A stretch of 64,000 bases of DNA, taken from assembly GCF_005280255.1 (NCBI RefSeq), contig NZ_CP040018.1, positions 4,278,001 to 4,342,000 of the forward strand, in the 5' to 3' direction. Made by a program: the position numbers and the translations under genes. Under the pieces are notes generated by a model, which was not told where the DNA came from, ran no database searches, and worked only from the letters and a program-made list of their open reading frames with translations. This DNA comes from Arthrobacter sp. 24S4-2. Lineage in GTDB: Bacteria > Actinomycetota > Actinomycetes > Actinomycetales > Micrococcaceae. This document shows, one piece after another, positions 7,863-16,250 of the stretch (position 1 is its first letter; each line of letters starts with the position of its first letter).

Positions 7863-9263
7863 TTAGACGTACCCGTCCACAATCGCGGCCGCGATCTCCT
7901 TGTACGCGCGGCGGGTCTCCGGCTTCAGCACGTCCAGGGTGACCAGGTCGCCGTCGGCCACTCCGCGGTCGTGCGGGACGGCGATGAGCTGCCGGCAGAT
8001 GCCGGAGAGGTGTTCCTCGATGGCGTCCTTGTCCACGCGGGAGGAGACCTCGTCCTTGTCCGTGATCACCACGATGGCATTGCGTGCCAGGTCCTCGTAA
8101 CCATGGTGGGCCAGCCACTGCAAGGTGCTGCGGGCACGCTTGGCGCCGCTCACCGCGTAGCCGGCGGCGATCACCAGGTTGTCCGCGGACTGCAGGATGC
8201 CGCTCATGGCGTTGTGGGTCACGCCGGTGCCGCAGTCGGTCAGGGCCACGGAGTAGTAGCCGGAAATGAGCTTGCGGATGCGCAGGTATTCCTCGGCCGT
8301 GAGCGAGTCCGAGACCTCCGGGTCCTGCTCCCCGGCGATCAGGTGCAGCCGCCCGGCGTGGTGCATGTAGCGGGCCAGGGCCGTCAGGGAATCGACGGAG
8401 TCGATGTTCTTGAGCAGGTCCGTGATGGTGCGCGGGCTGGCCTGCTGGTAAATGCCCTCGCCCAGGGCCCGCTCCACGAGGTCGCCCGAGTCGGGGTTGG
8501 CGTCGATGGCGCAGGGGGCGTCGCCGCGGTATTCGGCGAGGGTCAGGCCCACGCCCACGGTGGTGGAGGTCTTGCCGATGCCGCCCTTGAGGCTCAGCAC
8601 CGCGGTGTTGTAGCTGCCCTGGAGCTGGCGGGAGATCCGCCGGCCCAGCTCATCCTCTTCGCGCTGCCGGGGGCCGGGGCCCAGGTTGATGGCCCCGCCG
8701 GTCATGGCGAAGAGCGCGCCGCGGAAGCCGCCCCGGGGTCGCGGCTTCTGTTGGCGGACGAAGGAACCAGGCGAGGTGATGAAGTCGGGCACGGGAGCGT
8801 CCGCTGCCGCCAGCTTCGCGGCCTGGCGGGTGGCCCCCCGCGGAGCGGGTACAGCGGCGGGAACGGTGTCAGGAGCACTGTCGGCTGCGGGAACGTACGA
8901 CGGCGGCGCGCTGGGTTCCGCGGGGACGGAACGGCGCGAGGTGGCGGGCTGGGAGGTGCCGGGCTGGGAGGCGGGCGGGGCAGGAACCGGAGCCGGGACT
9001 GCGGCGGGAGCCGCCGAGGGGGCTGCCGGTCCGCCGGACTCTTCGGCCTGCGCGTCGGCGACGGCCGCGGCTTCGGCCCAGGAGCTGCGCCGGGTGGGCG
9101 CGGCGGTGCGGCTGTTGTTCGGAGTGGCGGCGGAGGGCATGGTTCCTGTCCGGGCATCCGCAGATGCACCGGCCGGGCGACGGAGGTCGCGGCGGCGGCG
9201 CGTATGCGACTGCCCTGCGTTGGATGCAGTGGCTCGGTCGTTCTTGTCGGCCGATTCAGGCAT
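7863..9263 (-). CDS. MinD/ParA-type ATPase with Pro/Ala-rich N-terminus
   Basis: The start at 9263 (GGGGGACAAAC just upstream) gives 466 residues. The first 200 or so are low-complexity Pro/Ala/Arg/Ser sequence. Then comes a SIMIBI ATPase domain with the deviant Walker A KGGIGKTSTT, IDANPDSGDLVERAL (Walker A'/switch region) and VALTDCGTGVTHNAM. Proteins of this layout occur in actinobacteria beside ESX-type or envelope genes and resemble SpoIIIJ/MinD or EspI-like ATPases. No ParB partner or centromere-like repeats are visible here. The likely role is nucleotide-dependent positioning or regulation at the membrane, not classical plasmid partition. The frame upstream of 9263 is Cys/Arg-rich and not credible. 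Confidence 0.82.
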   Translation of the reverse strand: MPESADKNDRATASNAGQSHTRRRRDLRRPAGASADARTGTMPSAATPNNSRTAAPTRRSSWAEAAAVADAQAEESGGPAAPSAAPAAVPAPVPAPPASQPGTSQPATSRRSVPAEPSAPPSYVPAADSAPDTVPAAVPAPRGATRQAAKLAAADAPVPDFITSPGSFVRQQKPRPRGGFRGALFAMTGGAINLGPGPRQREEDELGRRISRQLQGSYNTAVLSLKGGIGKTSTTVGVGLTLAEYRGDAPCAIDANPDSGDLVERALGEGIYQQASPRTITDLLKNIDSVDSLTALARYMHHAGRLHLIAGEQDPEVSDSLTAEEYLRIRKLISGYYSVALTDCGTGVTHNAMSGILQSADNLVIAAGYAVSGAKRARSTLQWLAHHGYEDLARNAIVVITDKDEVSSRVDKDAIEEHLSGICRQLIAVPHDRGVADGDLVTLDVLKPETRRAYKEIAAAIVDGYV

Positions 9264-9418
9264 GTTTGTCCCCCAGGACTGTCGGCAAAGCTTGCAGCGG
9301 CGCTTAGGGCTTCGGTCAAACAGTAATTCTAGGCGCTGACGGACCAAAGTCTGCCACATGGACAGGGAGAGACACCGCACACAGTTGCCGGGCAAGGGTG
9401 GGAGCTTTACATTGAGGC

Positions 9419-10156
9419 ATGGCCAACTCCCCCGAACACGAGCGCGTCCTGGAACTTCAGGACCACATCATCGGCACCGAGAATGTTGCCGAGTTCCTCC
9501 AGCGCCTGTCCATCATGGCGGCCGCCGCGCTGAGCCGGGCAACGTCCAGCAAGGTGGAGTGCGGAGTGACGCTGAAGCGCCGGCGGCGGACCTCCACCGT
9601 GGCCGGGAGCAGCCCCAAAGCCGTCCTTCTGGATGAGATTGAACAACGCATCGGAGACGGCCCGTGCATCGAGGCGCTCCGCATCAAGGCACCCGTGCTG
9701 CTGGGCAACGTCAACACGGATCCTCGCTGGCCTGCCTACCGCGAGGCGCTGGTGGCCGAGGGATGCCAAGGGACCCTGGGCGTGCCGCTGGAACTTGGCG
9801 AGGATTCGGCCGCCGCACTGAACTTCTTCGCTTTCTCGTCCGGCGTCTTCACGGACGACGTCATCCAGGAGGCGGCGGACTTCGCCGGTCTCGCAGGCGG
9901 CGCCGTGAGGCTGGCGGTCCGTCTCGGTACAGCGCAGTCACTGGCGCATGACCTGGCCGCCGCGATGGAAAGCCGCACCTCCATTGACCTCGCCTGCGGG
10001 GTGATCATGGGCCAGAACCGCTGCACCCAGGCCGAGGCGATGGCCATCCTCACGAAGGTGTCCAGCAACCGCAACCAGAAGCTGCGCATCGTGGCGGAGG
10101 AGATGCTCGGCAACCTCGCTGGCGGCGAGGTCCACACACACTTCGACCCCGCCTGA
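9419..10156 (+). CDS. GAF-ANTAR transcription antiterminator
   Basis: The 245 residues comprise an N-terminal GAF sensor domain (about 10-160; IGDGPCIEALRIKAPV and GTLGVPLELG are family signatures) and a C-terminal ANTAR RNA-binding domain (about 170-232; SRTSIDLACGVIMGQNRCTQ followed by the Ala-rich three-helix part). ANTAR proteins bind paired hexanucleotide RNA hairpins and prevent early termination. The sensed signal is unknown. The gene is divergent from the ParA-like gene, with 155 bp between them, and convergent with a TetR gene. Start ATG 9419 agrees with the domain layout. Confidence 0.88.
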   Translation: MANSPEHERVLELQDHIIGTENVAEFLQRLSIMAAAALSRATSSKVECGVTLKRRRRTSTVAGSSPKAVLLDEIEQRIGDGPCIEALRIKAPVLLGNVNTDPRWPAYREALVAEGCQGTLGVPLELGEDSAAALNFFAFSSGVFTDDVIQEAADFAGLAGGAVRLAVRLGTAQSLAHDLAAAMESRTSIDLACGVIMGQNRCTQAEAMAILTKVSSNRNQKLRIVAEEMLGNLAGGEVHTHFDPA

Positions 10157-10173
10157 CCCCCAGCGCCTCGGGC

Positions 10174-10869
10174 CTAGTCTCCCGCCTTCACCTGCGGTCC
10201 GGCCAGCCGCTCGGCGAGGCCGGCCAGAAGTATGCTGATCCCCTGGTCCAGCTCCGCCGCGCCGTCGTAGTCCGCCAGCACGGGCGCCAGCTTGCGGAGG
10301 TGGCGGAATTCGCGCGACGGGAGCCTATGAAGGCCTAGCCGGAGCAACGCCACGTTTTCCTCCGGGTCCACGATGAACTCCTGGAGTTCATTCAGGATGT
10401 GGCCATACAGGAATCCGTAGTAGGCGCGGTAGACGTGCAAAGCGTCGTTGGGCGCAAAGCCTGCCTCGATCAGCAGGCCAAGAATCTGCTCCAGCGGGCG
10501 CAGCGTGCCCAGCGGCCGCAGGCCAAGCGGCGTTGACAGCGGGCGCGTCACCAACAGTGGCACAACATTGGGATGCCGGAGGGCCAGGAGCCGCAGGTCG
10601 TGGGCGATCCTGCGCAGCTGGGCCTGCCAGTCCGGGTCCTGCGGAAAGATTTCCAGCTCGTTCAGAACCAGCTCGGTAATCCCGTCCAGCAGATCCGCGC
10701 GGTTGGTCGCATAGCGGTAGAGACCCATGGGATCCCTGTCCAAGGCTTGGCCCAGCCTCCGCATGCTGAGGGCCTCCAGGCCCTCGTCATCCACCAGTTT
10801 GAGTGCCGCCTGGAGCACCACCTCACGGTTAAGGCGCTTTCTGGAGACTGCGTCCTGCGGGGCTGTCAT
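10174..10869 (-). CDS. TetR family regulator (TetR_C class)
   Basis: In this 231-residue regulator the N-terminal helix-turn-helix (VLQAALKLVDDEGLEALSMR, then LGQALDRDPMGLYRYATNRA) is followed by a large ligand domain of the tetracycline-repressor type (DLRLLALRHPNVVPLLVTRP). It should repress a nearby gene until a small ligand binds. Two palindromic sites lie 70-100 bp upstream of its start. In most relatives the regulated gene is a divergent efflux pump or monooxygenase; here the next gene is a short unknown protein, so the cognate target may be lost or distant. Confidence 0.88.
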   Translation of the reverse strand: MTAPQDAVSRKRLNREVVLQAALKLVDDEGLEALSMRRLGQALDRDPMGLYRYATNRADLLDGITELVLNELEIFPQDPDWQAQLRRIAHDLRLLALRHPNVVPLLVTRPLSTPLGLRPLGTLRPLEQILGLLIEAGFAPNDALHVYRAYYGFLYGHILNELQEFIVDPEENVALLRLGLHRLPSREFRHLRKLAPVLADYDGAAELDQGISILLAGLAERLAGPQVKAGD

Positions 10870-10938
10870 GGTGGTGATCCAGTTCTCTTTGAATGGCCGC
10901 CAAATGGCCGAGTTCGGCCAGCCAGCTATTGCTTAACC

Positions 10939-10969
10939 CGTAGTCTACGCCTAGAGTCTACGGTGTAGA
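10939..10969. promoter_or_regulatory. Paired TetR-type operator
   Basis: CGTAGTCTACG (10939-10949) is a perfect palindrome with a one-base centre. TCTACGGTGTAGA (10957-10969) is an inverted repeat of 5-bp arms around GGT. They lie between the TetR gene (start 10869) and the gene at 11128, where autoregulation is expected. Binding is inferred. Confidence 0.55.
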
Positions 10970-11127
10970 TACATACGGAGGAACCTTAATCAGGGCCACG
11001 GGATGCATCGCACCACTGCCGCTACGATCAGGGCGTGGACCCGCTTCAGGCCCTGTGCGCGGCTCTGAAGTGCAGCCGCTGTAGCCACATGGCGGCACAT
11101 GATGCACGGTACGGAAAAGAGCCAGGC

Positions 11128-11385
11128 ATGGCCGTTTCACATTTTGACCGCTTCCTGAGTGAAGCCACCGCCCCGGACCAAGACGGCGACTTGTCACTGC
11201 GGAAGGACCAGCTTTACGGCTTGTACACCAGCTGGTGCGTGCTCAACCACTCCACCCCGGCACCCGCGGCGGACTTCTGGTCCGCGATGAGGGACCACAG
11301 AATACGGTCTTCAGACAGCGGCCTGCGCATGACCGGGCCCGCTGCCGCGGACTACATCCTGGCCACCTACCCGGTCTTGGTCTAG
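11128..11385 (+). CDS. Small protein resembling the primase/D5 C-terminal winged helix
   Basis: This 85-residue protein starts MAVSHFDRFL behind GGAAAAGAG; GTG 11035 and ATG 11089 are possible longer starts. The core LSLRKDQLYGLYTSWCVLNH followed by FWSAMRDHRIR resembles the winged-helix module found at the C-terminus of phage and plasmid primases of the P4/D5 type (pattern LY..Y..WC.......F...L). Standing alone, it may be a DNA-binding regulator. No phage genes surround it. A clear terminator follows about 45 bp after the stop. Family relation is inference from pattern; function is unknown. Confidence 0.6.
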   Translation: MAVSHFDRFLSEATAPDQDGDLSLRKDQLYGLYTSWCVLNHSTPAPAADFWSAMRDHRIRSSDSGLRMTGPAAADYILATYPVLV

Positions 11386-11431
11386 CCGGCGTCCGGGGCA
11401 GGAAAGCAGCCTCCCCGGAGCAACGGACCCT

Positions 11432-11484
11432 AAAGGGCCGGTTCGGGAGTCAGCCTTGGGGGCTGACTCAGGAACCGGCCTTTT
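11432..11484 (+). terminator. Rho-independent terminator
   Basis: GGCCGGTTC...AGTCAGCC (11436-11455) pairs with GGCTGACT...GAACCGGCC (11461-11480), with a short loop and TTTT at 11481. An upstream A-run (TAAAG) makes it partly bidirectional. It closes the transcript of the small gene ending at 11385. Confidence 0.85.
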
Positions 11485-11609
11485 CCATGCCCAAAGAGCA
11501 GCAGCCCGGCGCGTCCTTCCGGCAGCCCACGCCCCTTCAGGAAGTGACGCCCTTCAGGGGTTCGACCGAGCGCCACCAACACGGTCAACCTCGCGGGGCC
11601 TTCAGATCC

Positions 11610-11631
11610 AATAGTAATCATGCTTAGTATT
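11610..11631. promoter_or_regulatory. Palindromic site upstream of the MarR gene
   Basis: AATAGTAATCATGCTTAGTA (plus TT) is an imperfect palindrome centred on CATG, with 8 of 10 arm positions matching. It lies about 70 bp upstream of the MarR start, is much AT-richer than its surroundings and is the expected kind of MarR operator. Binding is inferred. Confidence 0.5.
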
Positions 11632-11700
11632 AGGTGAGGATTGCACATATCCCTCCACCGTGCCCCCAGCCGCGGTCTCCCGGAAGGCAGGCAACTAGAC

Positions 11701-12177
11701 ATGATTTCGGCCCATCAGAACAGACCGGCAGGCTGGTCAACCCACCGCTTGTTGTCGACGGCGGCACGGCTGGATGAACGCAGGATCAACCGGCAGCTGG
11801 CCGGCCTGCGCCTCACAAAGTCCTCTTTCGATGCCCTGGACTGCGTGGAGGAGCTGGGCCCGGCCACCCAGAACTGCCTTGCCGACGAGCTCGGAATCAC
11901 GGCACAAAGCCTCGGCAAGATCCTGGACCGGCTGAAGGAGCTGGGCCTCCTGACCAAGGAGCGCGGTGCCGGCGACGGAAGAAGCCGGAGCATCCGGCTG
12001 ACGCAGCGCGGACGGTCGGTCCTGCGCACGGCCGAGGAACTGGTGCGCGGACTCCCCCGCCCCGAACGGGAGGCAGAGCAGAGCCTGCGGCACCATCTGG
12101 AACAGCACATAGGCCATCTCACGGAACCCCGGCACGCGACCGGGCAACACCTAGCGGGTCGCGATCGGCCCGCGTAG
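11701..12177 (+). CDS. MarR family regulator
   Basis: ATG 11701 with GGAAGGCAGG upstream gives 158 residues. The winged helix is clear: LRLTKSSFDALDCVEELGPA, then LADELGITAQSLGKILDRLK and the wing LLTKERGAGDGRSRSIRLTQ. MarR dimers usually repress an adjacent gene for drug or aromatic-compound handling until a ligand binds. The neighbour downstream is a broken M20 amidohydrolase, so the original regulated enzyme may be that gene. The longer frame from 11641 lacks a ribosome site. Confidence 0.87.
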   Translation: MISAHQNRPAGWSTHRLLSTAARLDERRINRQLAGLRLTKSSFDALDCVEELGPATQNCLADELGITAQSLGKILDRLKELGLLTKERGAGDGRSRSIRLTQRGRSVLRTAEELVRGLPRPEREAEQSLRHHLEQHIGHLTEPRHATGQHLAGRDRPA

Positions 12178-12215
12178 GTTGGGACCGGAGCGTCAGGGCA
12201 GGACGCTCGAGCCGG

Positions 12216-13244
12216 ATGAAAGTGGACCCCGTGGACGCGACCGAACAGATACTGCAGCACTACGAGTCAATCCGCTCAGAACAGGAGGACTTCTACAAGG
12301 ACCTCCACCAAAACCCCGAACTCTCACACCAGGAACACCGCACCGCCGCCAACGTGACGCGGAGCATGGGTTCCTACGGCTTCCAAACGGAGACTGGGAT
12401 CGGGGGAACAGGAGTCGCGGCAGTGCTGCAAAACGGCGACGGGCCAACCGTTTTGCTTCGTGCAGACATGGACGCGCTCCCCCTGCAGGAACGGACCGGC
12501 GCAGATTACGCAAGCAGTGGCGCGGAACGCTCGTGGCCCTGTTCCAGCCGGCCGAGGAAACGGGCGACGGAGCACGCGGCATGCTCGCCGACGCCCTCTT
12601 GGACCGCATCCCCCCGCCCCATGTCGCCCTCGCTCAGCACGTTCTGCCTGGCGTCGCGGGCCATGTCGCCACCCGCTCCGGCCCGGTGCTTTCCAGCGCC
12701 GACAGCATCTGCATTACAGTCCACGGCCGAGGCGGCCACGGCTCGATGCCACAGAACACCATTGATCCTGTTGTGCTGGCCGCCATGATCGTGGTGCGCC
12801 TTCAGGCAATCATTTCCCGCGAAACCGCGCCCACCGAACCTGCCGTCCTCACCGTGGGGAGCCTCCACGCCGGAACCAAAAGCAACATCATCCCCGACCA
12901 GGCAGTGATGGAACTGAACCTGCGCACCTACACCGACGCCACCAGGCAGCGGATTATCGACTCGGTCCGGCGCACCGTCCAGGCCGAGTGCGCCGCCAGC
13001 TGCTCCCCCAAAGAACCGGAATTCGAGATCTTCGACAGCTTCCCGCTCACCGTCAACGACGAGGCACCGACCAGGCGCGTCGCCGAGGCATTCAGCACTT
13101 ATTTCGGCGATCGTGCCGGCAGCCTGGGGCTCCAGACCGCCAGCCCTCCAACCGACCCTACGGACCGGAACCGAAGCGCTCGTAACTGCAGCCCTGGCCT
13201 GGTTGGGCCCGGATAATTCACCGGGGTCTGGTGGGGCAGGATAA
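12216..13244 (+). pseudogene. M20 family amidohydrolase, decayed by two deletions
   Basis: The first part (YKDLHQNPELSHQEHRTA, VLLRADMDALPLQERTGADY) is the start of an M20D amidohydrolase such as hippurate or aminoacyl-amino-acid hydrolase. After about 12515 the frame changes and continues at GTLVALFQPAEETGDGARGM, so roughly 35-45 residues including the expected MHACGHD metal-binding segment are gone. After about 13140 the frame changes again, resuming at QPTLRTGTEALVTAALAWLG and ending at 13244; the segment with the SEDF metal ligand is missing. With both metal sites lost, the product cannot be active. The usual length is near 400 residues. The stop overlaps the next start as TAATG. Confidence 0.85.
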
Positions 13245-13793
13245 TGCCCGGTATGAAAGGTACCGGCAGGACGATCACCTGGCTGACGGCCGCCGTCGTC
13301 GTCTCGATCATTTTTGGAAGAGTCTACGTGACCTTTCAGCAGCTCGGGCGCCGAAGCAAACGACGCGCCCGCGGCGACCGCCGCCCAGGTGGAGTTGCTC
13401 GTGGCGGAGACGGTTCCGCCCCCGCGCTTGGAGCTAACTCCGGAGAGCGGGATTTTCGTCATCATTTACGGTCCCGACGATCAGCCGGTGTCGGGAACTG
13501 CCACCCTCCACGGATCCCTACCCGTGCTGCCCGCCGGAGTGCTCCAAACTGCCAGAACCGCCGGCACGGACGCGGTCACGTGGCAGCCCGAGCCGGGACT
13601 TCGGATGGCGGTGGTCGCACGCCCAGCGGGAGGAAAGGTCATCGTAGCGGGCCAATCACTGACACCCTATGAGAATAGGGACCAGATGGTCTTGGTGTTC
13701 CTGGCATCCGGATGGCTGCTCAGCATGGTTGCCCTGTCCGCGGGGTACGCCTCAACAGGGCTCCTCATGAGGCGGCGCCCGCCGCCGCCGTGA
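13244..13793 (+). pseudogene. Membrane protein with two TM segments, frameshifted
   Basis: From ATG 13244 (or 13253) the frame encodes a signal-anchor-like helix (TITWLTAAVVVSIIFGRVYV) and then turns into Arg-rich nonsense. In the next frame, from just after a TGA at 13329, an Ala-rich linker leads into VELLVAETVPPPRLELTPES, a beta-rich extracytoplasmic part, and a C-terminal membrane helix (VLVFLASGWLLSMVALSAGY). One single-base shift near 13330-13340 joins them into a sensible protein of about 180 residues. No credible start with a ribosome site exists for the second half alone. Function is unknown. Its tail overlaps the convergent gene ending at 13752. Confidence 0.55.
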
Positions 13794-14282
13794 CACCCTC
13801 ACCCCATGCTCGGAGACGGCACGATCACGCACGAAAAAACTCCAAGAGGGAAAGGCTATTGGCCGGTTCCGGCGGTGAGCTGTAGTGTTCGAGTTGCCGC
13901 CGCGCCGTCCCTGACCGGGCGTCTGGGTGCCCGAGCCGTCGTTTGTTCCAGCGCCGCCTCCTGTCCGGGCATTGGTCCCTTGGAAGTTGCCGACGTTGGT
14001 CCGGGCGGCCCGGTTGCCCAGATCGATCTGCTTCTGAAGGGCTGAGCCGCCGAAGAACCCGGACACCACCAGCAGCACACACACCAGCACTTTCGTGGAG
14101 CGCCCCGGCGAGTAGCGCTTTTTCGGGATAAACGGCTCGTCGTCCGGTGGGGACATCGTCAGATCTTCCGTAAACGACGCCGGGGCCTCCTCATCAGGGA
14201 CCCCCAGGGGGACCGGGGCAGGCAGTGCCTCGGTGACAGCGGCGTCGTCGTTGTAGTGGCTGCCGGTCTTGGAACTGTTCAT
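13752..14282 (-). CDS. Single-pass membrane protein of the MacAB-like operon
   Basis: ATG 14282 lies 8 bp after the permease stop, so this is the last gene of the operon. An acidic Pro-rich cytosolic part (about residues 1-55) is followed by SPGRSTKVLVCVLLVVSGFF (one helix) and a Gly/Thr/Gln-rich exterior (NVGNFQGTNARTGGGAGTND). After about residue 140 the sequence turns Arg/Pro-rich and runs into the convergent neighbour. A one-base shift would end it at TAG 13856 with a smoother Thr/Ala tail, so the C-terminus is doubtful. Small proteins with this layout accompany actinobacterial MacB-type exporters; the function is not known to me. Confidence 0.6.
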   Translation of the reverse strand: MNSSKTGSHYNDDAAVTEALPAPVPLGVPDEEAPASFTEDLTMSPPDDEPFIPKKRYSPGRSTKVLVCVLLVVSGFFGGSALQKQIDLGNRAARTNVGNFQGTNARTGGGAGTNDGSGTQTPGQGRRGGNSNTTAHRRNRPIAFPSWSFFVRDRAVSEHGVRVSRRRRAPPHEEPC

Positions 14283-14289
14283 GGATTTC

Positions 14290-15531
14290 CTATTCGTACC
14301 GAAGGGCATCGATGGGCCGCAGCTTAGCGGCTTTGTTGGCTGGGTATACCCCGAACACCAGCCCGATGACGGCCGACACAGCCAACGAGAGCCAGACCGT
14401 CCATGCCTGTACCTCCGGCTGAACGCCCAGCACCGGAAACGCGCTGCCGGCGAAACCGACCGCAATCCCGGCCACGCCGCCGATCACGGAGATAATCAGC
14501 GACTCGATCAGGAACTGCGCCACGATGCTGCCACGTGATGCGCCGATGGCCTTGCGGATTCCGATTTCGCGGGTCCGCTCGGTCACTGTCACGAGCATGA
14601 TGTTCATGACGCCGATTCCGCCCACCAGGAGGCTGATGGCCGCGACGGCACCCAGCAGGATGGTCAGTGTCTGGGTGGTGTTGGTGGACGTCGTGAGGAT
14701 CTGCGCCTGGTTCCGGACCTGGTAATCCCGGTTGGTGGAATCCACATGATGGCGGGCGTCCAGGATCATCTGGACCTCGTTCTGCGCCTGGTTCATCACA
14801 TCCGCGGACGCAGCCTGCACGATGACCGACGCCAGTGTCGGCGCGTAACCGGTGAACTTGTTCTGCGCAGCGGACAGCGGGACCACCACAATGTCATCCG
14901 GATCGTTAAGCCCCGAGGAACCTTTGACCGCCAGCACCCCTGCCACGGTGAAGTTCTGGCCGTTCAGTTGAATGCTCTGGCCGACGGCGGACCCGGCGGC
15001 CGGCCCGAACAGGTCCGTGGCCACCGTGTTCCCGATGACCGCCACCGGGTTGGCCGCCTGCTGATCGGCATCGGTGAAGAGCGCCCCTGAGGCGACCGTG
15101 CTGTTGCTGATGTCAAAATACGACGACGTGGTCCCCAGGAAGCTCGCCACGGAGTGTGTGGCACTGGTGTACGTTGCGGTGACGCCCTGGGCCTGGACGA
15201 TCGGCGCTGTCCGGGCCACATCGGGAGCGAGCACAGGATCGGTGAGCGCGTGTTCGTCGTCGACCGTGAGGTTGGTGCTCCGGGTGCGGCTCGCGCCGCT
15301 CTGGCCGCCCGTGGCGCGTCCGCTGACGCTGGTGGACCGGCTCACCGTCAGGACGTTGGTTCCAAGCTTGCCGATCTGGGCCTTTATGTTGTTGCTGGTT
15401 CCTGCCCCGACCGCGAGCAGGATGATGACAGCGGCGATGCCAATGAGGATACCCAGGGTGGTCAGGATGGAGCGCATCTTGTTGGCGGCCACCCCGGAGA
15501 GGGCGAAGCGCGCGGATTCGAGGAGATTCAC
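14290..15531 (-). CDS. MacB-type ABC transporter permease
   Basis: This is a 413-residue permease with the FtsX/MacB layout: an N-terminal helix (ILTTLGILIGIAAVIILLAV), a large extracytoplasmic MacB_PCD domain (about 45-270, with ALTDPVLAPDVARTAPIV) and three C-terminal helices including GIGVMNIMLVTVTERTREIG and the IGIRKAIGASRG loop. With the ATPase encoded upstream (4-bp ATGA overlap, coupled translation) it would move a peptide, lipid or drug by mechanotransmission. The adaptor gene of the system is frameshifted in this sequence. The substrate is unknown. Confidence 0.9.
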   Translation of the reverse strand: MNLLESARFALSGVAANKMRSILTTLGILIGIAAVIILLAVGAGTSNNIKAQIGKLGTNVLTVSRSTSVSGRATGGQSGASRTRSTNLTVDDEHALTDPVLAPDVARTAPIVQAQGVTATYTSATHSVASFLGTTSSYFDISNSTVASGALFTDADQQAANPVAVIGNTVATDLFGPAAGSAVGQSIQLNGQNFTVAGVLAVKGSSGLNDPDDIVVVPLSAAQNKFTGYAPTLASVIVQAASADVMNQAQNEVQMILDARHHVDSTNRDYQVRNQAQILTTSTNTTQTLTILLGAVAAISLLVGGIGVMNIMLVTVTERTREIGIRKAIGASRGSIVAQFLIESLIISVIGGVAGIAVGFAGSAFPVLGVQPEVQAWTVWLSLAVSAVIGLVFGVYPANKAAKLRPIDALRYE

Positions 15532-16247
15532 GGCGCCACCGCAAGGGTCCGGCCGTGAACGGGCTGCTGCCGATCATCGGAGATGATTCTGCCGTCCTGC
15601 ATCCGCACGACGCGGCCGGCACGCTCTGCGACGTCCATTTCGTGGGTGATCATCACGATGCTCCGTCCCGAGGCGTGCAGACTCTCGAACAGGTCCAGGA
15701 TTTCCGACGACGACCTCGAGTCGAGCGCCCCGGTTGGCTCATCTGCCAGCAACAGGACCGGGTTGGTCACCAATGCACGCGCGATGGCCACCCGCTGCTG
15801 CTGACCGCCCGAAAGCTGCGAGGGCCTGTGGCCTGCCCGGCTGGACAGCCCCACGGTGTCGAGCATCGCGAGAGCCCTGTCGCGCCGCTCGTGCCGGCCC
15901 ACCTTGGCATAGGCCAGCGGCATGGCCACGTTATCCACGGCCTTGGTACGGGAAATGAGGTTGAAGTTCTGGAACACAAAACCGATCTTGCGGTTACGGA
16001 TCTGCGCCTGCTGGTATTCGTCCAGTTCCCGCGTGTTGATTCCGTCCAGCCGGTAGCTACCGGCAGTTGGCGCGTCCAGGCAGCCGATGATGTTCATCAT
16101 GGTTGACTTACCGGAGCCTGAGGCCCCGATGATCGCGACGAAATCGCCACGCTCAATGGTGATGTCCACCCCGTCAAGGGCCCGCACTTCCGCCTCACCC
16201 TTGCCATAGACCTTGCTGACTCCGGAAAGTTCGATCACCGCAGCCAT
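15528..16247 (-). CDS. MacB-type ABC transporter ATP-binding protein
   Basis: This 239-residue ATPase has a Walker A (IIGASGSGKSTMMNIIGCLD), a Q-loop (FVFQNFNLI), the signature LSGGQQQRVAIARAL, a Walker B (LLLADEPTGALD) and the H-loop MITHEMDVA. These features place it in the LolD/MacB subfamily. It pairs with the permease whose start overlaps its stop by 4 bp. It is preceded 3 bp upstream by the stop of the adaptor gene, so all are read as one operon from about 17761 downward. Confidence 0.93.
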   Translation of the reverse strand: MAAVIELSGVSKVYGKGEAEVRALDGVDITIERGDFVAIIGASGSGKSTMMNIIGCLDAPTAGSYRLDGINTRELDEYQQAQIRNRKIGFVFQNFNLISRTKAVDNVAMPLAYAKVGRHERRDRALAMLDTVGLSSRAGHRPSQLSGGQQQRVAIARALVTNPVLLLADEPTGALDSRSSSEILDLFESLHASGRSIVMITHEMDVAERAGRVVRMQDGRIISDDRQQPVHGRTLAVAP

Positions 16248-16250
16248 CTT

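Noticed and set aside
7800..9326. Long plus-strand frame over the ParA-like gene
   Set aside because: It is Gly/Arg/Val-rich, has no motif, and is antisense to a clear ATPase with Walker motifs. It is a GC-rich shadow.
10939..10969. Possible phage attachment site because of the palindromes beside a primase-like protein
   Set aside because: There is no integrase, tRNA or direct repeat nearby. The position next to a TetR gene explains the palindromes better.
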